Source: Streptomyces sp. NBC_01231
GTDB taxonomy: Bacteria; Actinomycetota; Actinomycetes; Streptomycetales; Streptomycetaceae
DNA length: 64,000 nucleotides
Assembly: GCA_035999765.1 (NCBI GenBank)
Contig: CP108521.1
Span: 3,596,001-3,660,000, forward strand
Reading direction: 5' to 3'
A program made the translations under genes and the position numbers. Shown here piece after piece: positions 15,536-24,581 of this stretch. The notes under the pieces are model-generated. The model was not told where the DNA came from and searched no databases. It was given only the letters and a program-made list of their open reading frames with translations. Each line of letters begins with the position of its first letter. The stretch's first letter is position 1.

Positions 15536-16663
15536 TCAGGGGTGCAGGATCACCAGATCGTCCCGGTGGACGACCTCACGCTCGTACGCCGGGCCCAGCT
15601 CGCGGGCGAGTTCCCTGGTGGAGCGGCCGATCAGCCGGGGAATCTCCCTGGCGTCGAAGTTGACGAGACCGCGGGCCACCGCGTGCCCCTCGCCGTCCCG
15701 CAGTTCGACAGGGTCACCGGCGGTGAACTCGCCCTCGACGGAGGCGATGCCGGCCGGCAGCAGCGACTTGCGCCGGTCGACGACCGCCGTCACGGCGCCG
15801 TCGTCCAACGTCAGCGAGCCCTGCGGGGTGGACGCGTGCTGCAGCCACAGCATCCGGTCGGCGGAGCGCTTGCCGGCGGGGTGGAAGTAAGTGCCGGTGT
15901 CGCCGCCCGAGAGCGCGTCGGCGGCGTGGACGGCGCTGGTGAGCACCACCGGGATGCCGGCCGCGGCCGCGATCCGGGCGGCCTCGACCTTGGTGACCAT
16001 GCCGCCGGTGCCGACGCCGGCCTTGCCCGCACTGCCGATGTCCACTCCCGCCAGGTCGGCCGGAGTGCGCACCTCCGCTATCCGCGAGGTGCCCGGCCTG
16101 CCGGGGTCTCCGTCGTACACGCCGTCCACGTCCGAGAGCAGGACCAGCAGGTCGGCGTGGACGAGGTGGGCGACGAGGGCGGCGAGCCGGTCGTTGTCGC
16201 CGAAGCGGATCTCGTCCGTGGCGACGGTGTCGTTCTCGTTGACGATCGGCAGGGCGCCCATCGCCAGGAGTTTGTCGAGGGTGCGGGAGGCGTTGCGGTG
16301 GTGGGCGCGGCGGCTCATGTCGTCGCTGGTCAGCAGTACCTGGCCGACGCGGACGCCGTAGCGGGCGCAGGAGGCGGTGTAGCGGGCCACGAGCAGGCCC
16401 TGGCCGACGCTGGCGGCGGCCTGCTGGCGGGCGAGGTCCTTGGGGCGACGGCGCAGGCCCAGCGGGGCGAGCCCCGCGGCGATGGCGCCGGAGGAGACCA
16501 GGACGATCTCCCGCTCGCCTCCGCTGCGGCTCTTGGCGAGGACGTCGACGAGCGCGTCGACCCGGTCGGCGTCCAGGCCGCCGGAGGCGGTGGTCAGCGA
16601 CGAGGAGCCCACCTTGACGACGATCCTGCGGGCCTCGCTGACGGCCTGTCTTGCCCCTGCCAC
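15536..16663 (-). CDS. proB: Glutamate 5-kinase
   Basis: The first enzyme of proline synthesis, phosphorylating glutamate with ATP. The 375-residue protein has the amino-acid-kinase domain (RRIVVKVGSSSLT, EIVLVSSGAIAAG, NENDTVATDEIRFGDNDRL, LLSDVDGVYDGDP, GTGGMVTKVEAA) and a C-terminal PUA domain (from about residue 285, TAVVDRRKSLLPAGIASVEG onward). The GTG at 16663 gives the common start AGARQAVSEARR; an in-frame GTG at 16687 has a poorer ribosome binding site. In many bacteria proB follows obg directly, but here the wall-polymer block lies between them. Confidence 0.95.
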   Translation of the reverse strand: MAGARQAVSEARRIVVKVGSSSLTTASGGLDADRVDALVDVLAKSRSGGEREIVLVSSGAIAAGLAPLGLRRRPKDLARQQAAASVGQGLLVARYTASCARYGVRVGQVLLTSDDMSRRAHHRNASRTLDKLLAMGALPIVNENDTVATDEIRFGDNDRLAALVAHLVHADLLVLLSDVDGVYDGDPGRPGTSRIAEVRTPADLAGVDIGSAGKAGVGTGGMVTKVEAARIAAAAGIPVVLTSAVHAADALSGGDTGTYFHPAGKRSADRMLWLQHASTPQGSLTLDDGAVTAVVDRRKSLLPAGIASVEGEFTAGDPVELRDGEGHAVARGLVNFDAREIPRLIGRSTRELARELGPAYEREVVHRDDLVILHP

Positions 16664-16933
16664 GTGCTGTCCGTCCCCTCGCGTCACTCCGGGTACCCGC
16701 CCGCAATGTACGCGAAGGGGCCCCGTTGACGCGCGTCGGTTCCAGTCTCCGGACAGCCGTCCGTGACCGCCCGGTCACCCGCCGCTCGGGACCGGCGGTG
16801 AGGGCCCCTCGGCGCCCCGGAACCTCAAGGAGCGCGGCGGCAGTCCCGAGGCGTCCGGTCATGCGCGTGTCGTCCCGTGGTCGGCGCGCGTTAACCCGGT
16901 CGTCCGTCATGCGATGACCTTGGAGTGACCGCA

Positions 16934-19099
16934 GTGCTCACACGTCTCCCCCGTCGACGGCTCTCGGCGAGGACGCGCCGGCGGTGGCCCGCCGTGCGGC
17001 TTCCCAGCCGCCAGACCACGGCCAGAGCGCTCATCGCGGCCGTTCTCGCCGCCGCGTTCGCCGCTCAGGCCGCGGCGGCCCTGCGCCCGCACATCCCGCT
17101 GCTGCTCGCCGCGACGACCGCCTCGCTGGCCGTGGAGGGCGTCCTGTACCGGTGGCAGCGGGACATGCTGTCGCTGTTCGCGAAGTCGCACGCCGATCTC
17201 ACCGTGCGGCACGTGCTGCGCGACCTGCTGCTGGTCGTCGGCCTGCTGCGGGCCGGCGAGCAGGACCGGGAGTCGGCCTACGCCCCGTTCATCGCCGGAC
17301 TGCTCGTCTTCTACGCGCTGCACTGCGCGATCCAGGCGGTCTCCGTACTGGTCCGTCGCACCCGCACCCTGCCCGTCGTCACCCGCAACATCGACGCCCG
17401 CGCGCTGCGCCTGACTCCCGCGCCGCCCATGCTGCTGAGCCGCGCCGGTCACCGACTGCTGACCTTCGGCCTCCCGTCGACGGCCGGGCTGCTGGCCACC
17501 ACGGCGACCGGCGAACCGCGCTGCGCGGGCTTCGGTGTCGCCGTGTCGCTGGGGCTCGCGCTGATGGGCCTGTACGACCTTCTCGTGCGGCTGCTGCCGA
17601 GCCGCCGTCCGGCGGGCGAGCAGGAGGTCCTGGACTGGTTCGACGCGTGGCTGGCGGAGTACCGGCCGACCGTGGGCCTGTACTTCTCCGGCGGGGGGTC
17701 CTCGGCCTACCAGGCGAACATGTGGCTGGAGCCGCTCGCGAAGCTCGAGGGCCGGCCACTGATCGTGCTGCGCGAGCGGTTCATGGTGCAGAAGATCGCG
17801 GCGACGGACGTGCCGATCGTCTGTCTGCCGAAGGTGTCCACGCTACTGCGGCTGGAACAGTCGACGCTCCAGGTCCTCATCCACCCGTCGAACTCCGGGA
17901 AGACGTCCCAGGTGCTGCGCATCCCCAGTCTCAAGCACACCTTCGTCAACCACGGCGAGAGCGACAAGCTGTCGTCCTGCAACCCGTACGCGAAGGCGTA
18001 CGACGAGGTGTGGGTGGCCGGACCGGCGGCGCGCGAGCGGTACGCGCAGGCCGAGGTGGGCGTGGAGGACAAGGACGTGGTGGAGATCGGCCGCCCGCAG
18101 CTGGACGCCGTACGGCCGTACGCGGGCCCGCCGACGGGACTCCGCGGCGGAGCCGCCGAGGGATGCTTCACCACCGTTCTGTACGCGCCCACCTGGGAGG
18201 GCTGGGACGGCAATCCCGGGAACACGTCGGTGATCGAGGCAGGCGAGAACCTCGTACGGGCGCTGCTCGCGGATCCGGGCGTACGGCTGCTGTACAAGCC
18301 GCATCCGCTGACCGGGTCGGTTGACGCGCGGGCGGGCGCGGCGGACCTCAGGATCCGGGAGCTGGTCCGGGCGGCGAACCGGGAGCGGTCGGGTCAGCGA
18401 CCGCCGGCCGACGGTGAACTCGCGCGGTGTGCAAAGGAGTTGGACCGTCTCACCACGGTCTCCTTCCGGGCCGGGGCCGATCAGGTCGAGCGGATGCTGG
18501 CGCAGTCCGTGCCCGAGCCGGGGCGGGCGGAGGCTGTGGCGCGGGCCACGACGGCCTGGGAGGAGGCGTACTGGGCCTCGCTACCGGAGTGGGAGCACCA
18601 GGTCGTCACGGACGCCCGGCCCGCGCTGTACGCCTGCTTCAACCGGGCCGACCTGCTGGTCAGTGACGTGTCGAGTGTGGTGAGCGATTTCCTGGCGAGC
18701 GGGAAGCCCTACGCGGTGGCCAACACCAGCGGCCTGACGGAGGACATGTTCCGCAAGGTCTTCCCGACAGCGGGCGCGGCGACCGTGCTGACTCCGGACG
18801 CGGCCGGGGTGCCACGACTGCTGGACGCCGTACGGCATCCCGAGCGGGACGAACTGTCGGGCGCCCGAACGGAGTTGAAGCAGCGACTGCTGGGACCGGA
18901 CGAGCCGGCCGCCCAGGTCCGCTTCAACGACGCCGTACGCGCGCTGTGTTCGGCGGCACGGGACCACCGGGCCCGGATGGCGGAGCGACTGGCGGCGGAG
19001 ATTCCCGCCCCGCGCAAGGAGGTTGTCACGGGCCAGGAGGCCGCCGGCCAGGGAGCCGTGTCCACGTCCGGGCCGGCGCCCGCCGCACCGTCGCGGTGA
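16934..19099 (+). CDS. CDP-glycerol-type glycerophosphotransferase, membrane-anchored (first copy)
   Basis: A 721-residue protein. The N-terminal 200 residues hold several membrane segments; the rest is a TagB/TagF-like domain of the CDP-glycerol glycerophosphotransferase family, with VNHGESDKLSSCNPYAKAYDE, VEIGRPQLD, VLYAPTWEGWDGNPGNTS, LYKPHPLTG and SDVSSVVSDFLASGKPY, the usual donor and acceptor motifs. Such enzymes add or polymerise glycerol-phosphate or ribitol-phosphate units of teichoic-acid-like polymers at the inner membrane face. GTG at 16934 was chosen because GGAG lies eight bases upstream; GTG at 16925 is in frame. A paralogue of the same design lies at 20682-22817, and this copy is convergent with the glycosyltransferase gene. 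Confidence 0.88.
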   Translation: MLTRLPRRRLSARTRRRWPAVRLPSRQTTARALIAAVLAAAFAAQAAAALRPHIPLLLAATTASLAVEGVLYRWQRDMLSLFAKSHADLTVRHVLRDLLLVVGLLRAGEQDRESAYAPFIAGLLVFYALHCAIQAVSVLVRRTRTLPVVTRNIDARALRLTPAPPMLLSRAGHRLLTFGLPSTAGLLATTATGEPRCAGFGVAVSLGLALMGLYDLLVRLLPSRRPAGEQEVLDWFDAWLAEYRPTVGLYFSGGGSSAYQANMWLEPLAKLEGRPLIVLRERFMVQKIAATDVPIVCLPKVSTLLRLEQSTLQVLIHPSNSGKTSQVLRIPSLKHTFVNHGESDKLSSCNPYAKAYDEVWVAGPAARERYAQAEVGVEDKDVVEIGRPQLDAVRPYAGPPTGLRGGAAEGCFTTVLYAPTWEGWDGNPGNTSVIEAGENLVRALLADPGVRLLYKPHPLTGSVDARAGAADLRIRELVRAANRERSGQRPPADGELARCAKELDRLTTVSFRAGADQVERMLAQSVPEPGRAEAVARATTAWEEAYWASLPEWEHQVVTDARPALYACFNRADLLVSDVSSVVSDFLASGKPYAVANTSGLTEDMFRKVFPTAGAATVLTPDAAGVPRLLDAVRHPERDELSGARTELKQRLLGPDEPAAQVRFNDAVRALCSAARDHRARMAERLAAEIPAPRKEVVTGQEAAGQGAVSTSGPAPAAPSR

Positions 19100-19123
19100 C
19101 CCGGAGACGGCCCGGCCCGCCGC

Positions 19124-19187
19124 CCTGCCGGTGAAGCCGGACCGGCGCCACGTGCACCGCCTCTGGGCGCCGGGGCCGCCCGGCAGG
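19124..19187. terminator. Bidirectional terminator between convergent genes
   Basis: A nested inverted repeat: outer arms CCTGCCGG / CCGGCAGG and inner arms CCGGCGCC / GGCGCCGG. It fills the gap between the + strand transferase and the minus strand glycosyltransferase. Confidence 0.65.
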
Positions 19188-20411
19188 TCACGCGGCGGCG
19201 GCTCGTCCGTCCGACGCGCCGGGGCGGGTGAACAGGACCCGGCGGGCCTTGCGGCCCGCGCGGCGCAGGAAGGAGTCGAGCGGGTCCTCCCGGTAGCCCG
19301 GGACGAGTCGGGCCTCACGGGCTTCGGCGCGGTAGACCGAGTCGGGTATGCCCGCCCCGGTGTCGCGGAAGTAGGGGTAACCCAGATAGAGGCGGCGGCC
19401 CTTCCTCTCCAGGACGGCGGGAGCCTCGGTCTTGGCGCGGACGAACTTCACGACCTCCTCCAGGAGATCGGGCCGCCCGGCCGCCACCAGGTGCAGCCGC
19501 AGCCGCTCGTGGACCCTGAGCCTGCGGGCGATGTCATCGTTCCAGTACGCGTCCATCAGCGGCTTCGCCAGTTCGAACTTGCGCCGCCGCACCTCTTCGC
19601 CGTCCTTGAGGAACTGCGGGCCGAACTGCGGGAGCAGCGTGACGAGGAAGGGGCGGACCATGAGCGTGTCCCGCTTCGGCCCCGGGGGGAGCAACTCCGC
19701 GAGGAGGGTCATCAGGGCGCGCGCGGAGTCGAAGCGCAGGCTGTAACCCCCGCTCCTGGTCACGTGTTTGCCGTCCGCACGGCCCACCAGGTAGTAGCAG
19801 GTGCAGTCGGCGAGCACGGAGACGCCGTCCGCCCGCAGATACGCCTCCATCGTGAACATCGCGTCCTCGCCGGTCCACAGGGACTCGTCGAACCGCATGC
19901 CGTGACGTTCCAGCAACGCACGGCGGAACAGCTTCTGCGCGCTCAGTGTGAACTTGATGTTGGAGGAGAAGACATCGGTGCGGCCCACCGTCTCGCCCCA
20001 CATCGACTTCGGCGCACCGCGGTTGACACCCTCGACCTTCCCGAGGACGACGTCCGTGCCGTTCTCGTCGGCCATGGCGACCATCCGCTCCAGGGCCTCG
20101 GGGCCGAGCCGGTCGTCGGCGTCGAGGAAGAAGACGTAGCGCCCGGACGCCTTGCCGAGGCCGACGTTGCGCGGGCCGCTCGGGCCGCCGGAGTTGTCCT
20201 GCCGGATCAAGGTGACCGGCATCGTGGCGCGGGCCGCGAACTCTTCCAGGTACTCCCCCGTGCCGTCCGTCGACCCGTCGTCGACGACGATGACCTCCAT
20301 ACGCGTCCGGTCGATGGTCTGTGCCTCCACGGATGCCAGGCACTCGACCAGATACGGCATCGCTTCGTACGCCCCGATGATCACAGTCACATCAGGCTGC
20401 GCAACGGTCAC
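19188..20411 (-). CDS. Family 2 glycosyltransferase
   Basis: A 407-residue GT-A glycosyltransferase. The fold begins VTVIIGAYEAMPYLVECLAS, then VIVVDDGSTDGTGEYL, SGPRNVGLGKASGRYVFFLD and the metal-binding DXD as LDADDRLG, with the catalytic region WTGEDAMFTMEAYL. The C-terminal 180 residues are a helical extension seen in polymer-decorating enzymes. There is no membrane helix, so it is cytoplasmic. The neighbourhood suggests it adds a sugar to a wall teichoic-type polymer; donor and acceptor are unknown. GGGGGAAGA precedes the GTG start. Three GTTCAC-like repeats lie about 85 bases upstream. Confidence 0.87.
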   Translation of the reverse strand: MTVAQPDVTVIIGAYEAMPYLVECLASVEAQTIDRTRMEVIVVDDGSTDGTGEYLEEFAARATMPVTLIRQDNSGGPSGPRNVGLGKASGRYVFFLDADDRLGPEALERMVAMADENGTDVVLGKVEGVNRGAPKSMWGETVGRTDVFSSNIKFTLSAQKLFRRALLERHGMRFDESLWTGEDAMFTMEAYLRADGVSVLADCTCYYLVGRADGKHVTRSGGYSLRFDSARALMTLLAELLPPGPKRDTLMVRPFLVTLLPQFGPQFLKDGEEVRRRKFELAKPLMDAYWNDDIARRLRVHERLRLHLVAAGRPDLLEEVVKFVRAKTEAPAVLERKGRRLYLGYPYFRDTGAGIPDSVYRAEAREARLVPGYREDPLDSFLRRAGRKARRVLFTRPGASDGRAAAA

Positions 20412-20493
20412 TCTTCCCCCTAGTCATGAAACTTTCCCCCGAATCGCCTCATTGGCAACCTGCTAGACGGGCGGCCACAGAGAGCGGTTGCCT

Positions 20494-20523
20494 CTTCACC
20501 AGGCGTTCGTGATCCAGTTCACA
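20494..20523 (-). promoter_or_regulatory. Candidate PHO box upstream of the glycosyltransferase
   Basis: CTTCACC, GTTCGTG and GTTCACA at 11- and 12-base spacing, resembling the 11-bp direct repeats bound by PhoP in Streptomyces. The middle unit is a poor match and the strand of action is uncertain. Confidence 0.3.
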
Positions 20524-20590
20524 TGGTGAATCGACAGGTACGCGGGGAGGGATCGACGTCCTGAGAACACCCAGAACACCCCTAGATACG

Positions 20591-20640
20591 CGGCTGGGCC
20601 CGGTTTTCGAGGATCACTCCTCGAAAACCGGGCCCAGCCG
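20591..20640 (-). terminator. Strong terminator, 23-bp perfect stem
   Basis: CGGCTGGGCCCGG (continuing TTTTCGAGGA) pairs perfectly over 23 bases with its complement around a four-base TCAC loop. It is 42 bases downstream of the glycerophosphotransferase stop on the minus strand. Confidence 0.9.
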
Positions 20641-20681
20641 TCCATGACGTCGGATCAGCGCGCCGTCACGGCGTCACACCA

Positions 20682-22817
20682 TCACGCGATCATGTCGTCC
20701 GCGTCGCCGGCCGCCGACGTCCGCGGTGCGAGCATCGCGTCGGCCAGCCCCTCCTCGGCCTCCCCCACTTCGGCCGCCGTCCGTGACTCCTGGCCGACGT
20801 TGCGCGCCTCGGCCTTGATCGCGAGGTTCGCCACCGCGGTGTTGAACTGCTCGATTGAGGTCGGCTCGTCCGGGCCCAGCAGATACTGCTTCAGCTCGCC
20901 CCGGTCCTCGGCCAGCGGATCGGCGTCGGGGGCGCGGACCGCGTCCAGCAGTTCGCCCAGCTCGGCCGCGCTGTTGGACAGGATCACCGCGGCGCGCACC
21001 GCCGTGTTCTGCCGCTTGAACTCCTCCACGCCCAGCTCCGCGGAGTCCGTGACCGCGTACGGCTTGCCGCTCGCGATGAAGTCGGAGACCACGCTGGAGA
21101 TGTCGGAGACCATCGCGTCGGAGACGTTGAAGCAGTCGTACAGGCGTGGCTGGGCGCCCGTGATGACCCGGTGTTCCCAGGCCGGGAAGGAACGCCAGTA
21201 CGCGTCGTTCCACTCGGTCCGCAGCCGGGCGATCTCCTCGTGCTTCTTGACGTCGACCAGACCGTCACGGGTGGCCTCGGCCTCGTCGCCCTTCTCGTCG
21301 CGGCTGCCGACCACCTCGGCGATCCGGGCGTCGATCCGGGCCAGGTCCGCCTTGGCCTTCGCCTGGGCGGCCGGGTCGGTGGTGAAGCGCGGGTCGGCGG
21401 CCCGGGCGGCGGCGGCCTTCCCGACCAGGGCGGTGATCCGCTGGTGGGCGGTCTTGGCCTGGGCGCTGCGGGTGCCGGTGAAGGGGTGCGGCTTGTACAG
21501 GACACGGACCGGCGGGTCGGCCTTGACCAGCTTCTTCACGATGTTCTCGCCCGCCAGCAGGATGGAGGTGTTGCCGGGGTTGTCGTCCCAGCCCTCCCAG
21601 GTGGGCGCGTACAGGACGGTGGGGCAGCCTCCGTCAGCGGCTTCGCCGCCGGGCGCCTCGGTCCCGCCCTGCCAGGTCTGGATCGGCGCCAGCTGCGGAC
21701 GGCCGACCTCGACGATGTCGTCGTCGCGGACACCGACGTCGGCGATGGCGTAGCGGTCGCGGCCCGCGCGGCCCGCGGTCCACACCTCGTCGTAGACCTT
21801 GCTGAACGGGTTGACGCTGGCCAGCTTGTCGCTGTCGCCGTGGCCGATGAAGACGTGCTTCATGGTGGGGACGCGCAGCATGTGGATGTTCTTGCCGACG
21901 TTCGCCGCATACATGGCGACCCGCACGGTGGACAGGTCCATGTTCATCAGGTGCACCCCTCCGGGCACGCAGACGACAGGGACCGTGGTGGGCGCCAGGT
22001 TGTTCAGGATGGCCCGCTCACGCAGGATGATCAGCGGAGTGGAGTCCAGCTTCTCCATGGTCTCCAGCCACATGTTGACCTGGTAGGCGGAGTCCTTGGA
22101 ACCGGAGAAGTACAGCACCGTCTCGGGCCGGTACTCGCGCAGCCAGCCGTCGATCGCGGCCAGGACCTTCTCGGCGTTCGGCGGGATCTTGCGGCCGCGT
22201 ACGTACGGCATCAGCGCGAGGACGTACAGGGAGCCGAGGACCAGCGTGACGCCGATGCCGATGAACCCGGCCAGGGCCGAGTCCAGCTGTGCGGAGACGA
22301 GTATGCCGACCACGGCCGCGAGGTCGAGGTGGAGCATCTTCTCGGCTGAGCGGTTCAGCAGGCGCTTCGGCGGGGCGTCCGGGATGCGGATGCGGGCGGC
22401 CAGATCGATGTTGCGGGTGGCGACCGGCATCCGCCGCCGGTTGCGGATCAGGGTCACCAGGGCGCCGTGCGGGGCCTGGAGGCCGTAGAACGCGATGAAG
22501 CAGGCGGTCGCCCCGTAGAAGATCAGGCTGTCCGAGAGGGCAAGCCGAGCCAGCAGCAGGATCAGCAGGAGTTGCCTGATCAGGAAGCGGATCGACAGCC
22601 CGGCGCGCACCTTGCTGAGGCGGTTGATCAGATAGCTGCCCTTGCGGTGCAGATAGTGGTCCGCCAGGTACGTCACGGCGGCCGCTGCCGCGAAGGCGGG
22701 AACGCTCGGGACGAGCGCGGCCAGCATGAGGGCGGGGTAGCCCGCAATCATGAGGACCGCCGCGGCCAGCTGGGCCGCGCTGCCCACCCGGGCGACGCGA
22801 ATAGCGGTGGATATCAC
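20682..22817 (-). CDS. CDP-glycerol-type glycerophosphotransferase, membrane-anchored (second copy)
   Basis: A 711-residue paralogue of the protein at 16934-19099. Residues 1-210 carry about six membrane segments; the C-terminal TagB/TagF-like domain has FIGHGDSDKLASVNPFSKVYDE, VEVGRPQLAP, VLYAPTWEGWDDNPGNTS, LYKPHPFTG and SDISSVVSDFIASGKPY. An Ala/Lys/Glu-rich helical insert near residues 460-540 is longer than in the first copy. It should add polyol-phosphate units to a wall polymer at the cytoplasmic face. Two such enzymes in one locus could be a primase and a polymerase, or could use different donors (CDP-glycerol and CDP-ribitol). It ends at a strong terminator and lies downstream of the CDP-ribitol enzyme gene. 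Confidence 0.88.
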   Translation of the reverse strand: MISTAIRVARVGSAAQLAAAVLMIAGYPALMLAALVPSVPAFAAAAAVTYLADHYLHRKGSYLINRLSKVRAGLSIRFLIRQLLLILLLARLALSDSLIFYGATACFIAFYGLQAPHGALVTLIRNRRRMPVATRNIDLAARIRIPDAPPKRLLNRSAEKMLHLDLAAVVGILVSAQLDSALAGFIGIGVTLVLGSLYVLALMPYVRGRKIPPNAEKVLAAIDGWLREYRPETVLYFSGSKDSAYQVNMWLETMEKLDSTPLIILRERAILNNLAPTTVPVVCVPGGVHLMNMDLSTVRVAMYAANVGKNIHMLRVPTMKHVFIGHGDSDKLASVNPFSKVYDEVWTAGRAGRDRYAIADVGVRDDDIVEVGRPQLAPIQTWQGGTEAPGGEAADGGCPTVLYAPTWEGWDDNPGNTSILLAGENIVKKLVKADPPVRVLYKPHPFTGTRSAQAKTAHQRITALVGKAAAARAADPRFTTDPAAQAKAKADLARIDARIAEVVGSRDEKGDEAEATRDGLVDVKKHEEIARLRTEWNDAYWRSFPAWEHRVITGAQPRLYDCFNVSDAMVSDISSVVSDFIASGKPYAVTDSAELGVEEFKRQNTAVRAAVILSNSAAELGELLDAVRAPDADPLAEDRGELKQYLLGPDEPTSIEQFNTAVANLAIKAEARNVGQESRTAAEVGEAEEGLADAMLAPRTSAAGDADDMIA

Positions 22818-22974
22818 GGAGAACCTGCTCTGGGAGGGGTGCCGGTTGCCATTGCCGAAAAGGTCCGGAAAACGAATGGTGAAGACTCCGGGATTTTACG
22901 GCTCAGGCCCCTGCGAATGCACCGCGAACGGGCAGCCACAGAGGCCTGAACAACAGAGGACTATTTGCCGTTGA

Positions 22975-24474
22975 TTATGCCATGCCGTCCTGGCGGTCCA
23001 GGACACTGGCCAGGGCCGCCTCGAAGCCGGAGGCCTGGCCGGCCGCCGCCGTCGGGTCCTGCTGGCGGACGTCGATGACGTGCCCGGTCAGCTCGGAGAG
23101 CAGCACGTCGAGCGAGGTACGGGCGACCGCCTCGGAGGACAGCAGGCTGCCCGTCGGCTCCTGGCCGAAGGCCTTCGTACGCATCGGCGTGGCGGTGCGC
23201 TCCGGGTTCACACAGTTCACCCGGATGCCGTCACCGGCCCACTCGTCGGACAGCGCCTGGGTGAGGTTCACCATGGCGGCCTTGGTCGAGGAGTAGAGGC
23301 TGTACTCGGCGCGGCCGCGGGTGTAGCTGCTGGAGGTGTACAGCAGCAGCTGGCCCTTGGTCTCGGCGAGGTACTTGTACGACGACCGGGCGATCTGCAC
23401 CGGGGCCAGGTAGTTGACCTTGAGCGCTTCCTCGATGGTCGCGTTGTCGGTCTCGGCCAGCTTGCCGATGCGCAGCACGCCCGCGGTGTTGACGACGTAG
23501 TCGATGCGCCCGGTCTCGCCGTAGGCCTTGGACAGCGCGTCGTCGACCTCCTCCGGGTTCTCGACGTGGGTGCCGGTGGTGGAGCGGCCGAGCGCGTACA
23601 CCTTGGCGCCGTAGGACTCGGCGAGTTCCGCGATGTCCTTGCCGATGCCGTACGAACCGCCGAAGACGACGACCGTCTTGCCGGTCAGCAGCTCGCGGTA
23701 GAGCTCCTCGCCCTTCTGCTCGGGCGTGGCGGTGGAGGCCAGCTGGAACAGCTTGTCGGCGATGAAGACGTCGACCGGCTGAGTGACCTTCATGTTGTAC
23801 TCGTCGCCCGCCACGACGTGGATCGGCACGTCCGGCAGGTACTTGAGCACGACCGAGCAGTCGTCCGTGGCCTGGAAGTTGGGGTCACCGGAGGCGACCT
23901 CGTAGGCCCGCTTGATCGTGGACAGCTTGAACGCCTGGGGCGTCTGGCCGCGGCGCAGCCGGGAGCGGTCCGGGATCTCGGTGATGAACTCGCCGTCCTC
24001 GCCGTGCGTGCGCGTGACGATGATGGTGTCCGCGGACGGGATGGCGACGTCGACGGCCTGGAAGCGCTCCAGGGCGATGACGCAGTCGTCGATGACGCGC
24101 CGCGACAGCAGGGGGCGTACGGCGTCGTGGAACAGGACGTTGAGGTCCTCGCCGTCCGCCAGCCCCTCGCCCAGGGCGGTGATGGCGCGCTCGGTCGTCT
24201 CGTTCCGGGTGGAGCCACCCTCGATGATCTTCTTGACCTTCTTGAACCCGGCCTTGGCGACGATCTTCTCGATGTCCGGTACATAGCCCGGCGCCATCAG
24301 CACGATGATGTCGTCGATCGAGTCGGCCTTCTCGAAAGTGGTCAGGGTGTGCTCGATGACTGCCTTGCCGGCGATCTTCAGCAGCTGCTTGGGGATCGAC
24401 AGACCCACGCGCTGGCCGGTGCCACCGGCCAGGATCACTGCGGTGGTACGGGGCTTGGCTATGTGCTGTGACAC
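22975..24474 (-). CDS. Fused ribitol-5-phosphate cytidylyltransferase / SDR reductase (Bcs1-like)
   Basis: A 499-residue two-domain enzyme. Residues about 5-235 are an IspD/TarI-type cytidylyltransferase (VILAGGTGQRVGLSIPKQLL, APGYVPDIEKIV, LFHDAVRPLLS, RRGQTPQAF). Residues about 245-490 are a short-chain dehydrogenase with the cofactor loop VFGGSYGIGKDIA, the catalytic serine region LLYTSSSYTRG and Y-S-S-T-K in YSLYSSTKAAM. This arrangement matches Haemophilus Bcs1, which reduces ribulose-5-phosphate and makes CDP-ribitol. It should feed CDP-ribitol to the downstream transferase on the same strand. GTG at 24474 has GGTAGG upstream. The alternative, an IspD of the isoprenoid pathway, is less likely because of the reductase fusion. 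Confidence 0.87.
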   Translation of the reverse strand: MSQHIAKPRTTAVILAGGTGQRVGLSIPKQLLKIAGKAVIEHTLTTFEKADSIDDIIVLMAPGYVPDIEKIVAKAGFKKVKKIIEGGSTRNETTERAITALGEGLADGEDLNVLFHDAVRPLLSRRVIDDCVIALERFQAVDVAIPSADTIIVTRTHGEDGEFITEIPDRSRLRRGQTPQAFKLSTIKRAYEVASGDPNFQATDDCSVVLKYLPDVPIHVVAGDEYNMKVTQPVDVFIADKLFQLASTATPEQKGEELYRELLTGKTVVVFGGSYGIGKDIAELAESYGAKVYALGRSTTGTHVENPEEVDDALSKAYGETGRIDYVVNTAGVLRIGKLAETDNATIEEALKVNYLAPVQIARSSYKYLAETKGQLLLYTSSSYTRGRAEYSLYSSTKAAMVNLTQALSDEWAGDGIRVNCVNPERTATPMRTKAFGQEPTGSLLSSEAVARTSLDVLLSELTGHVIDVRQQDPTAAAGQASGFEAALASVLDRQDGMA

Positions 24475-24581
24475 AGGTTGACCTACCTTGGGGCGACAGG
24501 GAACGTGGAAATGGTCCCACCCCGGGTTACCGCTGTGCAAGGTGAGCGCCCTTCGCTGCATATGTGCGCGCAACCCGACAT

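Noticed and set aside
16664..16933. Small gene between proB and the first transferase
   Set aside because: The short frames have no ribosome binding site or conserved-looking sequence; the gap is treated as a divergent promoter region.
22975..24474. IspD of the isoprenoid pathway
   Set aside because: The cytidylyltransferase is fused to a short-chain reductase and sits with polyol-phosphate transferases, which fits CDP-ribitol synthesis better.
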